From Brucepastera parasyntrophica (lineage in GTDB: Bacteria; Spirochaetota; Spirochaetia; Treponematales; Treponemataceae), in the NCBI RefSeq assembly GCF_022376835.1, contig NZ_CP084606.1, positions 1,978,501 to 2,042,500 of the forward strand: 64,000 nt of DNA, written 5' to 3'. Positions 35,038 through 45,101 of this stretch are shown in pieces; positions within the stretch are counted from its first letter, which is position 1, and the number at the start of each line of letters is the position of its first letter. Position numbers and translations under genes: made by a program. A model generated the notes under the pieces. That model was not told the origin of the DNA and made no database searches. It worked only from the letters and a program-made list of their open reading frames with translations.

Positions 35038-35454
35038 ATGAAAATTCAGCAAATTTCAATTTTTCTGGAAAATGAAGCCGGCCGTCTGGCCGAAGTAACC
35101 CGGGTTCTCAGCGACGGAAATATAAATCTCCGGGCAATAATGATTGCCGATACCGCCGATTTCGGAATTCTCAGGGTTATTGTTAATGATCCGGTCCGGG
35201 CTTTTCAGATCCTGGAAGATGCCAAATTTACAATAAAATCCACTGATGTGCTTGCGATTACGGTGCCGGACCGGGTAGGGAGCCTGGCGGATGTTCTTGC
35301 CTTATTTGAAAAAGAATCCATAAATATTGAATATCTCTATACCGCCCTTGACAAGGTCGGTGAGACTGCCGTTATTATTTTTAAAGTGGAAGATGTGGAA
35401 AAAGGATTGAAAGTGGTCGAAGCTAACGGGCTTTCATCACCATTGCAAATTTAA
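35038..35454 (+). CDS. Tandem ACT-domain protein
   Basis: 138 residues forming two ACT domains (about 3-65 and 70-138): IQQISIFLENEAGRLAEVTRVL and VLAITVPDRVGSLADVLALF, each with the ligand-binding Gly-Arg/Gly-Ser turn. ACT domains bind amino acids or related small molecules. Located between the aryl-CoA ligase and a LacI regulator with a clear GGGAGG ribosome site. It probably senses the aromatic substrate or product for the ligase. It has no catalytic domain. Confidence 0.88.
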   Translation: MKIQQISIFLENEAGRLAEVTRVLSDGNINLRAIMIADTADFGILRVIVNDPVRAFQILEDAKFTIKSTDVLAITVPDRVGSLADVLALFEKESINIEYLYTALDKVGETAVIIFKVEDVEKGLKVVEANGLSSPLQI

Positions 35455-35471
35455 TTTTGTCTGGAGAAAAA

Positions 35472-36476
35472 ATGGCTGTATCAATCAGGGATGTTGCGGA
35501 AAAGGCTTCTCTTTCCTGTGAAACAATTCTTGAAGGACTCATAAGTCCTTCAACCCTTGATCCCGAGGTTGTCCGTTTTATAATGAAGACTATCCGGGAA
35601 ACAGGCTATCTTGAAACCTTTATGCGCTGGAAAACCGGGCGGTATACCCCTTCGGTTGGTGTAATAACTTCTTTTGTTGACTCGCCGTCCGGGCATGAGG
35701 TTTTTAAAGGAATTGACCGCGCCATGTCGGCCCTTGGACTGAATACGGCCATGCTTTCATTCCCGACCCGGTCTTCGCCCCAGTACCGGAATGATCTTCT
35801 GGATAATCTGCTCTATTTCAATTTAATTCATGCTGTTATAACCATGCATTTTATACCGAAGCCGGAAACAGTCAAACGTTACCGGAACGGCGGAAAGCCG
35901 CTGGTGCTCATGGAGGCCGCCTCGGAAGGCGCCCAGTCTATTTTCCTTGATAATCCGAAAGGAGTATCAATAGGAATGAATTATCTGTATAACAAAGGAT
36001 ATAAAAGAATCGGGCTGCTGAACGGCATAAGTTCCGGAAAAAATATCAGTTTTATTGCAGCCGAGCGACTGATGGGCTATGTCCAGTCTCTGGACCGTCT
36101 GGGAATTCCTTTTGATGAATCTCTCATCTTTGAAACCGCCAGTTTTGATATGGACGGCGGGATGAAGGGTTTTGAATATTTCGCCTCGCAGCCGGACCTC
36201 CCCGACGCGGTTTTCTGCGCGTCAGGCGATATGACCGCCATCGGTTTTATGCGCGCGGCCAAGGCAAGCGGCATCAGGGTTCCTGAGGATATAGCAATCA
36301 TGGGATATGATGATATAACGGTTGCAGGACTTGTTGATCCTCCGCTTACTACAATACGCCAGCGTTTGATGATAGCGGGAGCCGCGGCCCTTGTTACCGC
36401 GCTTGAAGCCGTTGTGAATGGCCCCGGCAGCGATTTCTTTATTATGCCCGAGCTGGTGATCCGCGAAACCGCCTGA
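35472..36476 (+). CDS. LacI-family transcriptional regulator
   Basis: 334 residues from ATG 35472 (behind TGGAG; the frame also opens at TTG 35457). The N-terminal helix-turn-helix is IRDVAEKASLSCETILEGLI (about 4-23), somewhat atypical, and the periplasmic-binding-protein-like effector domain runs from about 60, with GYKRIGLLNG, ERLMGYVQ, DAVFCASGDMTAIGFMRAA and the IMGYDD hinge block. It is the third gene of the ligase operon, so it may control aryl-CoA metabolism, though sugar control is the family norm. The stop lies in a small AACCGCCTG/CAGGCGGTT hairpin. Confidence 0.85.
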   Translation: MAVSIRDVAEKASLSCETILEGLISPSTLDPEVVRFIMKTIRETGYLETFMRWKTGRYTPSVGVITSFVDSPSGHEVFKGIDRAMSALGLNTAMLSFPTRSSPQYRNDLLDNLLYFNLIHAVITMHFIPKPETVKRYRNGGKPLVLMEAASEGAQSIFLDNPKGVSIGMNYLYNKGYKRIGLLNGISSGKNISFIAAERLMGYVQSLDRLGIPFDESLIFETASFDMDGGMKGFEYFASQPDLPDAVFCASGDMTAIGFMRAAKASGIRVPEDIAIMGYDDITVAGLVDPPLTTIRQRLMIAGAAALVTALEAVVNGPGSDFFIMPELVIRETA

Positions 36477-36521
36477 TTTTGTTCCAGGCGGTTCCGGAAT
36501 CATTTATACTCCTTATAATGT

Positions 36522-36608
36522 AAGTTTCTAATGTAAAGATTAGGTGATTTTTTTCATTAGAAACATTTACAACCGGAAATAGTAAAATAATTTAAATTAT
36601 TTTACTAT
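36522..36608. repeat. Double-hairpin structured repeat, copy B
   Basis: First stem GTTTCTAATG with CATTAGAAAC, extended by GTAA/TTAC with a 2-base bulge. The loop contains TTAGGTGATTTT, the linker AACCGGAAAT, then a 30-bp perfect palindrome at 36579-36608 centred on AATTTAAATT. Same layout as 14880-14968; where copy A has C-G pairs, B has A-T in both arms. The stop codon of the minus-strand amidohydrolase (36605-36607) lies inside the palindrome. Confidence 0.75.
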
Positions 36609-38352
36609 GATGTTACACTTGTTTCCCACGGAAGCGGTTCCTTTACGGGATGGACCGCCTGATACCCGCCGAAAAAATTCACCGGTGACCATTCCGGAGA
36701 CGCCTGCAGTTCCTGCGGAGCAAGTGATTTGAATATTCTGTCTCCGTATACAATCTTTCCTCCGACTACGGTAAGCAGAGATACAATGTCCTTGATTTCT
36801 TCCTCTTCAACAGAAAAATAGTCGGCGCTCGGAACAATAAAGTCGGCGTAGCAGCCTTCTTTTATCAAACCTTTTTTCCCCGATTCATTTGAAAACCACG
36901 CGCTTCCTTCTGTCCAGAGACGAAGGGCTTCCATTCGGGAGAGGAGATTGTCCTCATGGTATAGCCTGTATCCGCCAGGGTTTTTCCTGAAACCAGCCAA
37001 TACAGACATATCCAGGGATTATATCCGGCGACACGCGTGGCGTCGGTTCCCGCGCCGACAGGAAGGCCCGCCTCAAGCATACTTCTGACCGGCGGAGCGA
37101 GGGACGCCGCCTCGCTGCCGTATCTGGATGCGAAGTATTCACCCTGATAGGCCATGCGGTGCTGGATCGCTATGCCGCCGCCGAGGGCCTTAACGCGGTT
37201 AATATTTTTTACTGTTATGGTTTCCGCATGGTCAAAAAACCAGTGAAGGCCGTTAAAGGGAATTTCCTCATTGATCCGCTCAAAGACATTGAGGGCGCGC
37301 TCGATGGTTTCGTTATAGGTGGCGTGCAGTCTGAATGGCCAGCGCTTTTCGACAAGCAGGCGGACGATCTGTTCCAGTTCCTTTTCCATCATTTCATTGG
37401 GTTCCGGCCGCGGTTCCCTGAAATCTTCAAAATCAGTGGCCGAAAAAACAAGCATTTCTCCTGCCCCGTTATGCCGCAGCATTGAATCCCCTTCGAGCGG
37501 CGGAATAACCTGTGTCCACCGGTTGAAATCGGAAAGCTCCCTGTTTGGCTGCTGCGGAAAAATGTTATAGGCTGTCCGAACAGTCAATTCTCCTTTTTCC
37601 CATAGCTCCCTGATAACGGCGTAATCTTCGGGATATCTTTGAAATCCCCCGCCGGCATCAATTACGGAAGTAATGCCAAGCCTGTTTAATTCCTGCATGA
37701 AGACCCGGGTTGAGTTAAGCTGGTCCGCATGGGAAAGCCTGGGCGCCTTTGAAAGCGTTTCATACAGAATACGCGCATTCGGCTTTGCCAAAAACAGTCC
37801 CGTTGGGTTTCCGTAATAATCATGCAGTATTTCTCCGCCTGCGGGATTTGGAGTATCTTTTGTGATTCCTATTGCTGCTATCGCCGCCTTATTCAACAGG
37901 GCCCTGTCGTAAAGGTGAAGAATAAAAACCGGAGTATCCGGCACAAGGCTGTTTATTTCTTCAAGAGTCGGCAGGCGTTTTTCGTCGAACTGCTGCGCGG
38001 AAAATCCTCCGACTACCCGGACCCACTGTGGCTGAGGGGTCCGCTCCGCCTGTTCCTTCAGCATCCGCATTGCTTCGGCAAAGGAATACACTCCATCCCA
38101 GCGAAGTTCCAGGTTGTAATTTAAGCCGCCGCGAACAAAATGAGTGTGACTGTCATGTAAACCCGGAAGAACCTGTTCTCCATTCAGGTCGACAGTTACC
38201 GTATTTTCCCCCGCGTATTTCATTACTTCCGGTTCTGTTCCAACACATAGAAAAATCCCATCATGAATCGCGACCGCTTCTGCGGAAGGATTGGCCGGAT
38301 CAAGCGTGGTAAAATTTCCATTCAAAAAAATTATATCTGCAAATTCCTTCAT
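36605..38352 (-). pseudogene. Amidohydrolase family 3 (YtcJ-like), frameshifted
   Basis: A large metal-dependent hydrolase. An N-terminal composite beta domain (DIIFLNGNFTTLDP), GLHDSHTHFVRGG as the first metal motif (about residue 66), a central TIM barrel, and GAGTDATRVAGYNPW as the last metal Asp. The first frame leaves homology after WLVSGKTLA and ends at 36865; the next frame continues YRLYHEDNLLSRMEALRLW to 36605. One added base at the CC of 36972-36973 restores 582 residues, normal for the family. Substrates of YtcJ-type enzymes are amides or N-acyl compounds, mostly unknown. Follows the pirin gene (55 bp) on the same strand. Confidence 0.82.
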
Positions 38353-38407
38353 TATTATCTCCGATAAGTCTGACTGATGCTATTATGCGATACCCGGGCA
38401 ATATTCT

Positions 38408-39133
38408 TTACCATTCTATGTCGGGTACTTCTATCGGACGCATATCAAAAACCAGTATTTCCGCGTTTTCTCCTCTTTTGAAACGCAGACTGGTTTCTCT
38501 CCTGATACGTACGCCGTCGCCTTCTTCAAGCGTTTGGTCGTTTACTGTCAGTGTCCCCTGTGCGACGTGAACAAAGGCGTATCTGTTTTCATCCAGAATC
38601 AGTTCTTCCGCTTCTATCCCGTCAAATAACCCGGCATATATCCGTATATCCTGATATACAGGCAGAGATCCATCCGATTCATCAGGGGAAATAACCAGCT
38701 TGAGTTTCCCCCTCTTTTCTGCAGGAGAAAAGTGTTTTTGGATATAGCGGGGTTTAACATTTTCACGGTCGGGAATTATCCAAATCTGGAGAAAATGGAC
38801 CATAGCCTTATCGGAATCATTGAATTCACTGTGAAGGATACCTGTTCCCGCACTCATCATTTGTATGTCCCCGGCATAAATAACAGAACCCGTTCCCATT
38901 GAATCCTTATGGGCCAGGGCTCCTTCGAGTACATAGGAAAAGATTTCCATATTTTGATGGGGATGGGTGGAAAATCCCGTCCCCGGCTGTACCCGGTCAT
39001 CATTAATGACAAGCAGGTCGGAAAATCCAACCTGTTTTGGGTCATAATAATTGGAGAAAGAAAAAGTGTGCCTGGAATCAAGCCACGAACTTCTTCCGAT
39101 CCCCCTTTCCGAAGCCTTCCGAACTTCCATCAT
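38408..39133 (-). CDS. Pirin-family protein (bicupin)
   Basis: 241 residues with two cupin barrels. The N-terminal barrel carries the metal set: THPHQNMEIFSYVLEG provides two His near 58-60, and GTGILHSEF the third His and Glu near 102-104. These match YhhW-like pirins, which have quercetinase activity in vitro, while others act as redox sensors of transcription. The ATG at 39133 lacks a strong ribosome site apart from AGAGAGG further upstream. Likely co-transcribed with the amidohydrolase. Confidence 0.9.
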   Translation of the reverse strand: MMEVRKASERGIGRSSWLDSRHTFSFSNYYDPKQVGFSDLLVINDDRVQPGTGFSTHPHQNMEIFSYVLEGALAHKDSMGTGSVIYAGDIQMMSAGTGILHSEFNDSDKAMVHFLQIWIIPDRENVKPRYIQKHFSPAEKRGKLKLVISPDESDGSLPVYQDIRIYAGLFDGIEAEELILDENRYAFVHVAQGTLTVNDQTLEEGDGVRIRRETSLRFKRGENAEILVFDMRPIEVPDIEW

Positions 39134-39379
39134 ATTAAAATACCTCTCTTCTGTTATTTTTGGTTTTTTAAATATGGCGTCAGTTATTTTTTTTAAATAA
39201 TTCCCTATATTACAATATATTAATAACTAACAGTAAAAACAAATCTTCTGTTTATTGCGATTATTTTTAAAAAGTACGTTTACAGATTTCATTTATTGTT
39301 TTTTCAGAATATAATAGCTATTGCAGTAAAACGGACAAGGTCTTTTTCCGTTCCGTAATTTCCGGCAGGGGAGCTTTTT

Positions 39380-40956
39380 ATGAAACGCCGATTTTCAGTT
39401 TTGATTTCACTTCTGTTTGCCGTTGTGCTTTTTTCAGGCGGATGTTCCAGCGCGAATGACGTTGACCGGGTGCCTGGAAAAACATATCCGCTGGTAGTTT
39501 TGCATACAAATGACAGTCACGGAACGATTCTTCCCGCTGACGGTCAGGGCGGGCTTGCCGAACGGGCCACATATATCAATACAGTACGGGCAGAAAATGA
39601 AAATGTCCTTCTTCTTGATGCCGGCGACATTAATGTGGGTACCGCGTTTTCCAATTTTTTTAACGGCGACATAGATATTACGGCGTACAATATGATGAAA
39701 TATGACGCCGCTACTTTCGGTAATCACGAATTTGATTATACGCTCAAAAAAATCGAAGACCAGATGAAGCTTGCTGATTTTCCGTTTCTTTCCGCGAATA
39801 TAAAACGCGCTGATGGAAAATATCTCGGCCGCCCCTGGATTGTCAAAAACTATGACGGTTTCCGAATAGGAATATTCGGGCTGACTACTCTCAGGACCCT
39901 CACAATAGCCTCTCCCGATAAAAGCCTCAATTTCATTAATGAACTCACCGCCGCGGAGGAGGCTCTCCGTTATTTAAGGGAAAAAGAAAAATGCGATATA
40001 GTTATTGCACTGACTCATATGGGCCTCACCGGAGAAGAGAAAGGACATATAACGTCCGTTGATCTTGCGCAATGGGTTCCCGATATTGATCTGATTATTG
40101 ACGGACATTCGCATACTTTAATGTATGAACCTGTTTTTGTAGGGACAGTCCCTATTGTATCTGCCAATGAATGGGGAAAATATGTGGGTACGGCTGCCTA
40201 TGAAATTACTGACGGCAGTATAACCTCTTTTACCTGGAAAGCAGAACCAATAAATGAAAAAGATGTTTTAACATATCCGCCGGACCCAGATGTAACCGCA
40301 ATGATTGAACCCTACAGGATAATGGCCGACCTGCTTCTCAAGGAGGTCGTTGCACAGGCAGCCGGTGAATTTGAAGCAGGAGACAAACTTTCCCGGAAAA
40401 AAGAAACGGCGCTGGGGATATGGTTAATGACGGAGTTATGTGGTATGCCAGGGAAATTCTCAGGCAGAATCCCGATTTTGCTTTTACCAATGGCGGCAAT
40501 ATCCGCGCTGCTCTTCCTGAGGGCGATGTTACAAGGGAAGATATAGCGACCGTATTGCCTTTTGATAACTGGATGTATATTACAAAAATGAAGGGATCGG
40601 AAATTACAGCCCTTTTTGAATTTATCGCTTCCATTCCCCAGGGCGCCGGCGGCTGGGCCCAGGTTTCTGAGGAAGTGCGTTATACAATTGATTATTCCGC
40701 CGGGTTTGAAAAGGGCGTTTTGAAGGACCTGTCCATTCACGGAGCCCCGGTTGATCCCGATGCCGAATATACTTTTATAACCAATGACTATCTGATGTCC
40801 GGCGGAGACGGATATACAATTCTGGCAAATAATATAAGTTCCTATAATACGTCCACTACGCTCAGGGACGCCGTTACGGAATATGTAAAGCACATGAAAA
40901 TTCTTTCTCCCGAAACGGACGGAAGAATAACTGTTATAGGCGGATTACAGCTGTAA
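39380..40956 (+). pseudogene. 5'-nucleotidase/UshA-family lipoprotein, frameshifted
   Basis: A surface or periplasmic nucleotidase. A lipoprotein signal ends at FSGGC (Cys22). The metallophosphatase domain has HTNDSHG, GDINVG, GNHEFDY and DGHSHT, the dinuclear metal ligands. The nucleotide-binding C-terminal domain has TNGGNIRAAL and YLMSGGDGY. The first frame runs off after KKETALG (to 40546); the next frame continues MVNDGVMWYARE to 40956. One missing G in GGGG at 40414-40417 restores 525 residues. It would dephosphorylate extracellular nucleotides for salvage. Confidence 0.85.
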
Positions 40957-40997
40957 TCCCGTCTTTATTAGGGCTGACGGGAATTCCGATTGTAAGT

Positions 40998-41038
40998 GTT
41001 TGTCAGGCAAGGCAGTATAAAAAACTTGCCTGACAAAC
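40998..41038. terminator. 14-bp perfect hairpin after the nucleotidase gene
   Basis: GTTTGTCAGGCAAG (40998-41011) pairs exactly with 41025-41038; the loop ends in AAAAAA. No T run follows on the plus strand. It lies 41 bp past the nucleotidase stop and just before the HAD gene, so it may end the first transcript. Confidence 0.5.
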
Positions 41039-41062
41039 CCAAATCTATGGAGTATAAGTATT

Positions 41063-41746
41063 ATGAAAAAATATTCTCTTGTATTTCTCGATGCTGATGA
41101 CACTCTTTTTGATTATACCCGCGCGGAAAAATACGCGCTGGTTGAAACGCTTGCGCAATACGGAATTCCCGCCGAACAGAAATTATTTGAGCGTTATTCG
41201 GAAATTAATAACCAGTACTGGCGCATGTTTGAGCGCGGAGAAATATCCCAGACAAAACTCCGCTCCGAACGGTTCAGCCTTCTTTTTACCGAAGCCGGAA
41301 TTAATTGTGCCGGGCAGCAGTTCAGCGAGGACTATTTGCGCTCCCTTTCCGAAGCGTCTTTTCTCCTTGAGGATGCCATTTCCATCTGCGCATATTTAAA
41401 TGAAAAATATATCACGGCAATAATTACCAATGGCATCCGGCATGTACAGTTTAACCGGCTTGAGCGGTCCGGTCTTATGCCCCATATCAGGCATGTTATT
41501 GTTTCTGAGGAAGCGGGAACCAATAAACCGGACCCGGATATTTTTTTATACGCTGAAAAACAGACAGGCATAAAAAACAGAAACGAAATGATTATTATCG
41601 GCGATTCCCTTTCTTCTGATATACAGGGCGGATTTAATTATGGAATAGATACCTGCTGGTTTAATGCCAAAAGAACGCAAAATACTACCGGACTTGTTCC
41701 CGCATATGAAATCCACAGTCTTGCCGAAATAAAAACAATCTTATAG
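41063..41746 (+). CDS. HAD-family nucleotide phosphatase, YjjG-like
   Basis: 227 residues. Motif I FLDADDTLFDY (nucleophile Asp10, with the family's DADDTL variant), a helical cap (about 17-90), motif II ITNG (about 119), motif III Lys in TNKPDPDIF, and motif IV IIGDSLSSDIQG. The YjjG branch hydrolyses pyrimidine nucleoside monophosphates, including non-canonical ones. It sits after the 5'-nucleotidase on the same strand, so both may act in nucleotide salvage or pool cleaning. Confidence 0.88.
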   Translation: MKKYSLVFLDADDTLFDYTRAEKYALVETLAQYGIPAEQKLFERYSEINNQYWRMFERGEISQTKLRSERFSLLFTEAGINCAGQQFSEDYLRSLSEASFLLEDAISICAYLNEKYITAIITNGIRHVQFNRLERSGLMPHIRHVIVSEEAGTNKPDPDIFLYAEKQTGIKNRNEMIIIGDSLSSDIQGGFNYGIDTCWFNAKRTQNTTGLVPAYEIHSLAEIKTIL

Positions 41747-41771
41747 TTCCGACGCTTTGCAGGAGGTTGTT

Positions 41772-42436
41772 ATGGAAAGCAGTTATGACAGCAGCCGGCC
41801 GGCGCTTTTGGCGGAACAGATATCCGGGACCGACGCCGATATCGCATATTTTGCTGATCTGGTTTTACAGAACGCCGGCATCCGCGATGCAATAGTTCAT
41901 CTTACTGTCACCCATCCTCATATTAATGTGTATTACCATGGATATTATATTCTCGATAAGGCAATAGCGCAAAAACCGGAACTGTTTTACGGATATTGGG
42001 ACCTGTTTGCGGATTTGCTGAACCACAGGAATTCCTATCACCGGGACATCGGCATGGAACTGATCGGAAATATCGCAGGGGAGAAAACAGAAAAACTTTT
42101 GAGAAAAGTTTTGATGGGTTCATGGCGTGTCTCTATGATGTAAAATTTCTGACAGCAATTTTCTGTATCCGGAACTGCAAAAAAATAATCAGGAAAAGTC
42201 CTGTCTTCCGGGAGCGGATACTGGCGCGCCTCTATGAGCATGAATTCAAATCCGGCTATACCCCGAAACAGGAGGCCCTCCTGCAGTTCGATATTCTTGA
42301 TATTATTGATGATAATTACGCGGCGTTAGCCGACCGGAAAAAAGCGGACGCGTATATTCTGTCTAAAAAAGATTCCGTAAGTCCCAAAACACGAAAGCTT
42401 GTCAGGGTCCTGATAAAAAAATACAGCCTGGCCTAG
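41772..42436 (+). pseudogene. HEAT-repeat-like hypothetical protein, frameshifted
   Basis: ATG 41772 has a strong AGGAGG site. The first frame stops at 42143 after a short run of unlike sequence; the next frame continues FEKSFDGFMACLYDVKFLTA to 42436. One missing T in TTTT at 42097-42100 restores 221 residues. The protein is all-helical with repeating helix pairs (LVLQNAGIRDAIVHL; YWDLFADLLNHRNSYHRDIGMELIGNIA; FRERILARLYEHEF), the pattern of HEAT/armadillo-type scaffolds. Specific function unknown. It follows the HAD gene by 25 bp. Confidence 0.65.
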
Positions 42437-42535
42437 TCTGCTCCCTGTTTTATCATATCTGCCAGCCTCCGGATTTTCTGATTCATACAAATCTTTCCCG
42501 TGGAGTAATCCGTATGAATCAGGCATCCGTCCGCG

Positions 42536-44757
42536 TCAGTCAACCTTGAACCGGGTAATTTCCATAACCAGGGTATCGATATTTTCTTTATTATCTCCGC
42601 TGATTTCATTAACCCGGTTTACCGCTATATCGATCTGTTCGGCTCCGGCCGCCATTTCATTCATGCCGTTTGTTATTTCATGTGTTATCCGTCCAAGGTT
42701 CTGGCTTTCCTGGATAACTTCCCGGCTTCCGTTAAGCATTTCCTCCGAGCCTCTCTTTACCATATGGGTTATTTCACTTAAATCGCTGAGAGCTTCAAGA
42801 ATCTGCTGGCTGCCCGTATTCTGTTCTTCCATCGCATTCCTGATATTTTCTTCCTGCTCGGAGACAGTTTTAATTCTGCTGTCTATAGCTTCAAATTTTT
42901 TAATGACCGCATTTGTTGAATCATTTATTTTATCAACCGATTCCTTTATTTTTTCAGAACATCTGAAACTGTCTTTGCCTGTTCCGCGGAAGACTCCGCG
43001 AGTTTTCTGATTTCATCAGCGACAACGGCAAAACCTTTTCCCGCGTCGCCCGCGTGGGCAGCCTCAATAGCCGCATTCATGGACAGCAGATTTGTCTGGC
43101 TTGCAATACTCTGCATAACTTCATTAATTTCGAGAAGCCCTTCCGACTCCCTCGCGATCTCCTGTATATCGCCCGAAACTTCATGCAGACTGCTGCGGCC
43201 GTTTTCGGAAGCGTCGGCAAGTTCTTCGACATTTTCCGTATTCCTTACCAGCGTCTGGGTAACGGACCGTATGCTCGCGATCATTTCTTCTATGGCGGAT
43301 GATGACTCTGAAACACTCGATGACTGTTTTTCAATATGCTTATTAAGCTTCTCAATATTTCCGGAAATCTGGTCCATTGTGGCGGATGTTTCAGTCACGC
43401 TTGCAGACTGGTTTATTGTCTGACCCTTAATACTCTGTATGTTGGCTGTAATCTGGCGGGTCGCGGCGGCTGTTTCATTCATGTTTGCCGAAAGCTCGGT
43501 CCCGATATCCGATAGTGTTTCAGCCTTATCTCTTATGGAAATTATCAGCTTTTTGACCTTATCAATAGTGAGATTAAAGTAATGGGCGAGTTCACTGATT
43601 TCATCCTTTGTTTTTACTTCCAGCTGTCTGGTCAGGTCGCCGTCGCCTTCGGATATATCCCTGAGCATTTCCACTGTGCGGGTTATGGGTTTTACGATAT
43701 TTGTCGCTACCAGTATTATGGCAAGTGCAATCAATATAATTGCCACTACCTCGAGAAAAATTGCGGTATAAAACATTGTATATACAGGGTCCAGGACCTT
43801 TCTCATTGGAATGCTTATCATGAATCCCCACGGAGCCTTGATCTTCCCGACTGTCACCGGCACCGCAATAATGGAAACATCGGTCTCCATGGTTTTTGAA
43901 TGGACTGTGTATTCTATATTCTCCCCGTTTCTTATCGCCTCCGCGACAATGTCCGTCCATTCTCCATTCATATCTCTTTCCGTGTCGCGCATCTGTTTAC
44001 CGACACGTGAAGAATCAAAATGGGCCACTACGGTCCCGTTGTTGCTGAACAGGGCCGCGACGCCGTCATCATAGGGTGTGATACTTTCAACCAGTTCCTG
44101 AAGTATGGATATATTGAAATCGATACCGACAACCCCTATGGCCCTGCCGTCTTTTTTTATAGGGACTATTGCGCTTGTAACAAGCACATATTCTTTTGTG
44201 CCAAGACTTTTATTAATTACATCAATTTCCTCAAAATAGGGATCCATCAGGGTTTCTTCTCCTGACCTGAGCGGGAGATAATAATACGCGCCCTCTTCTT
44301 CATCATCATAATCGTCAAGAGCTGTGAGATATATTTCGTTTCCGGACCGGCTCCAGAGCGGCCCGAATCGTCCGTTTTTATTTGATCCGGGAGTATTGAT
44401 ATTCCGGGAGTCAAGCCCGTCAAGCGCGTTTGGTTCCCATCCCGACCAGACATTGAGAAACGAAGGGTTTGCCTCCAGAATCCCCTTTAGGATCACATTA
44501 AAGAAATCCCTCCGTTCGGACGGTTCCAGAACTTCGTAATTTTCCATTATCTGGGCAAGTGTCCTGACGGTATCCATCAGGACATCCAGCTGGACCTGTA
44601 TATCTTTGGCATATCTGCCTGCAATGTTTGTCGCGTTTTCCTCCGCCGCTTTTATCTGGAGCGTACTAGATGTGCCCATAAGGAAGAGTACCAGCAATAC
44701 AATGACCGCGACATTAATGGACAGAATAATGGCAATAAGTTTTGACCTGATTTTCAT
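42536..44757 (-). pseudogene. Methyl-accepting chemotaxis protein (dCache), frameshifted
   Basis: Full plan: membrane helix (6-28), periplasmic double-Cache sensor (about 35-300; [36 protein letters not shown]), second helix (about 330-350), HAMP (about 350-405), and signalling domain with the tip [20 protein letters not shown] followed by [14 protein letters not shown]. The first frame stops at 42946 after SDVLKK, and the remaining coiled coil ([18 protein letters not shown] to 42536) is in the next frame. One missing base in the six-T run at 42949-42954 restores 740 residues. dCache domains bind amino acids or other small ligands. Confidence 0.88.
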
Positions 44758-44932
44758 GTTTTTTTACCCCCGAAACAACATTCACAAATCAATATATTGT
44801 AACCGACAAATACAATATGATAAAGCTTTGTTTTTTATCTGAAAACCCTGTCAATTGTATTCTCCTGTGCTATAATTATAGTAGGCTTGTGTTTTTTCAT
44901 AGTTATGGAAAGCGCTGAAAAGGGCTTCCGGA

Positions 44933-44960
44933 CTGACAGTTTTTCAGATTCTGTTATAAT
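44933..44960 (+). promoter_or_regulatory. Putative sigma-70 promoter upstream of the GAF-HD-GYP gene
   Basis: CTGACA (44933-44938) and TATAAT (44955-44960) are separated by 16 bp. The 344-bp gap 44758-45101 between divergent genes holds this and a second TATAAT near 44871; no gene or repeat is seen. Confidence 0.55.
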
Positions 44961-45101
44961 GACCGGATAAAAAAATGTGTAAAAGAAAATACGGAACTCA
45001 CAGCTGAAAAGCAAGGAAAAATGATTGAATTTACATAAATATTGTAAAATCTTGCGTATGACTGTTGACTTCTGGGCAATCTGATTTACAATTTAAATTC
45101 A

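Noticed and set aside
44758..45101. Search for a sigma-28 flagellar promoter before the MCP gene
   Set aside because: No TAAA-N15-CCGATAA-like match could be seen on the minus strand.
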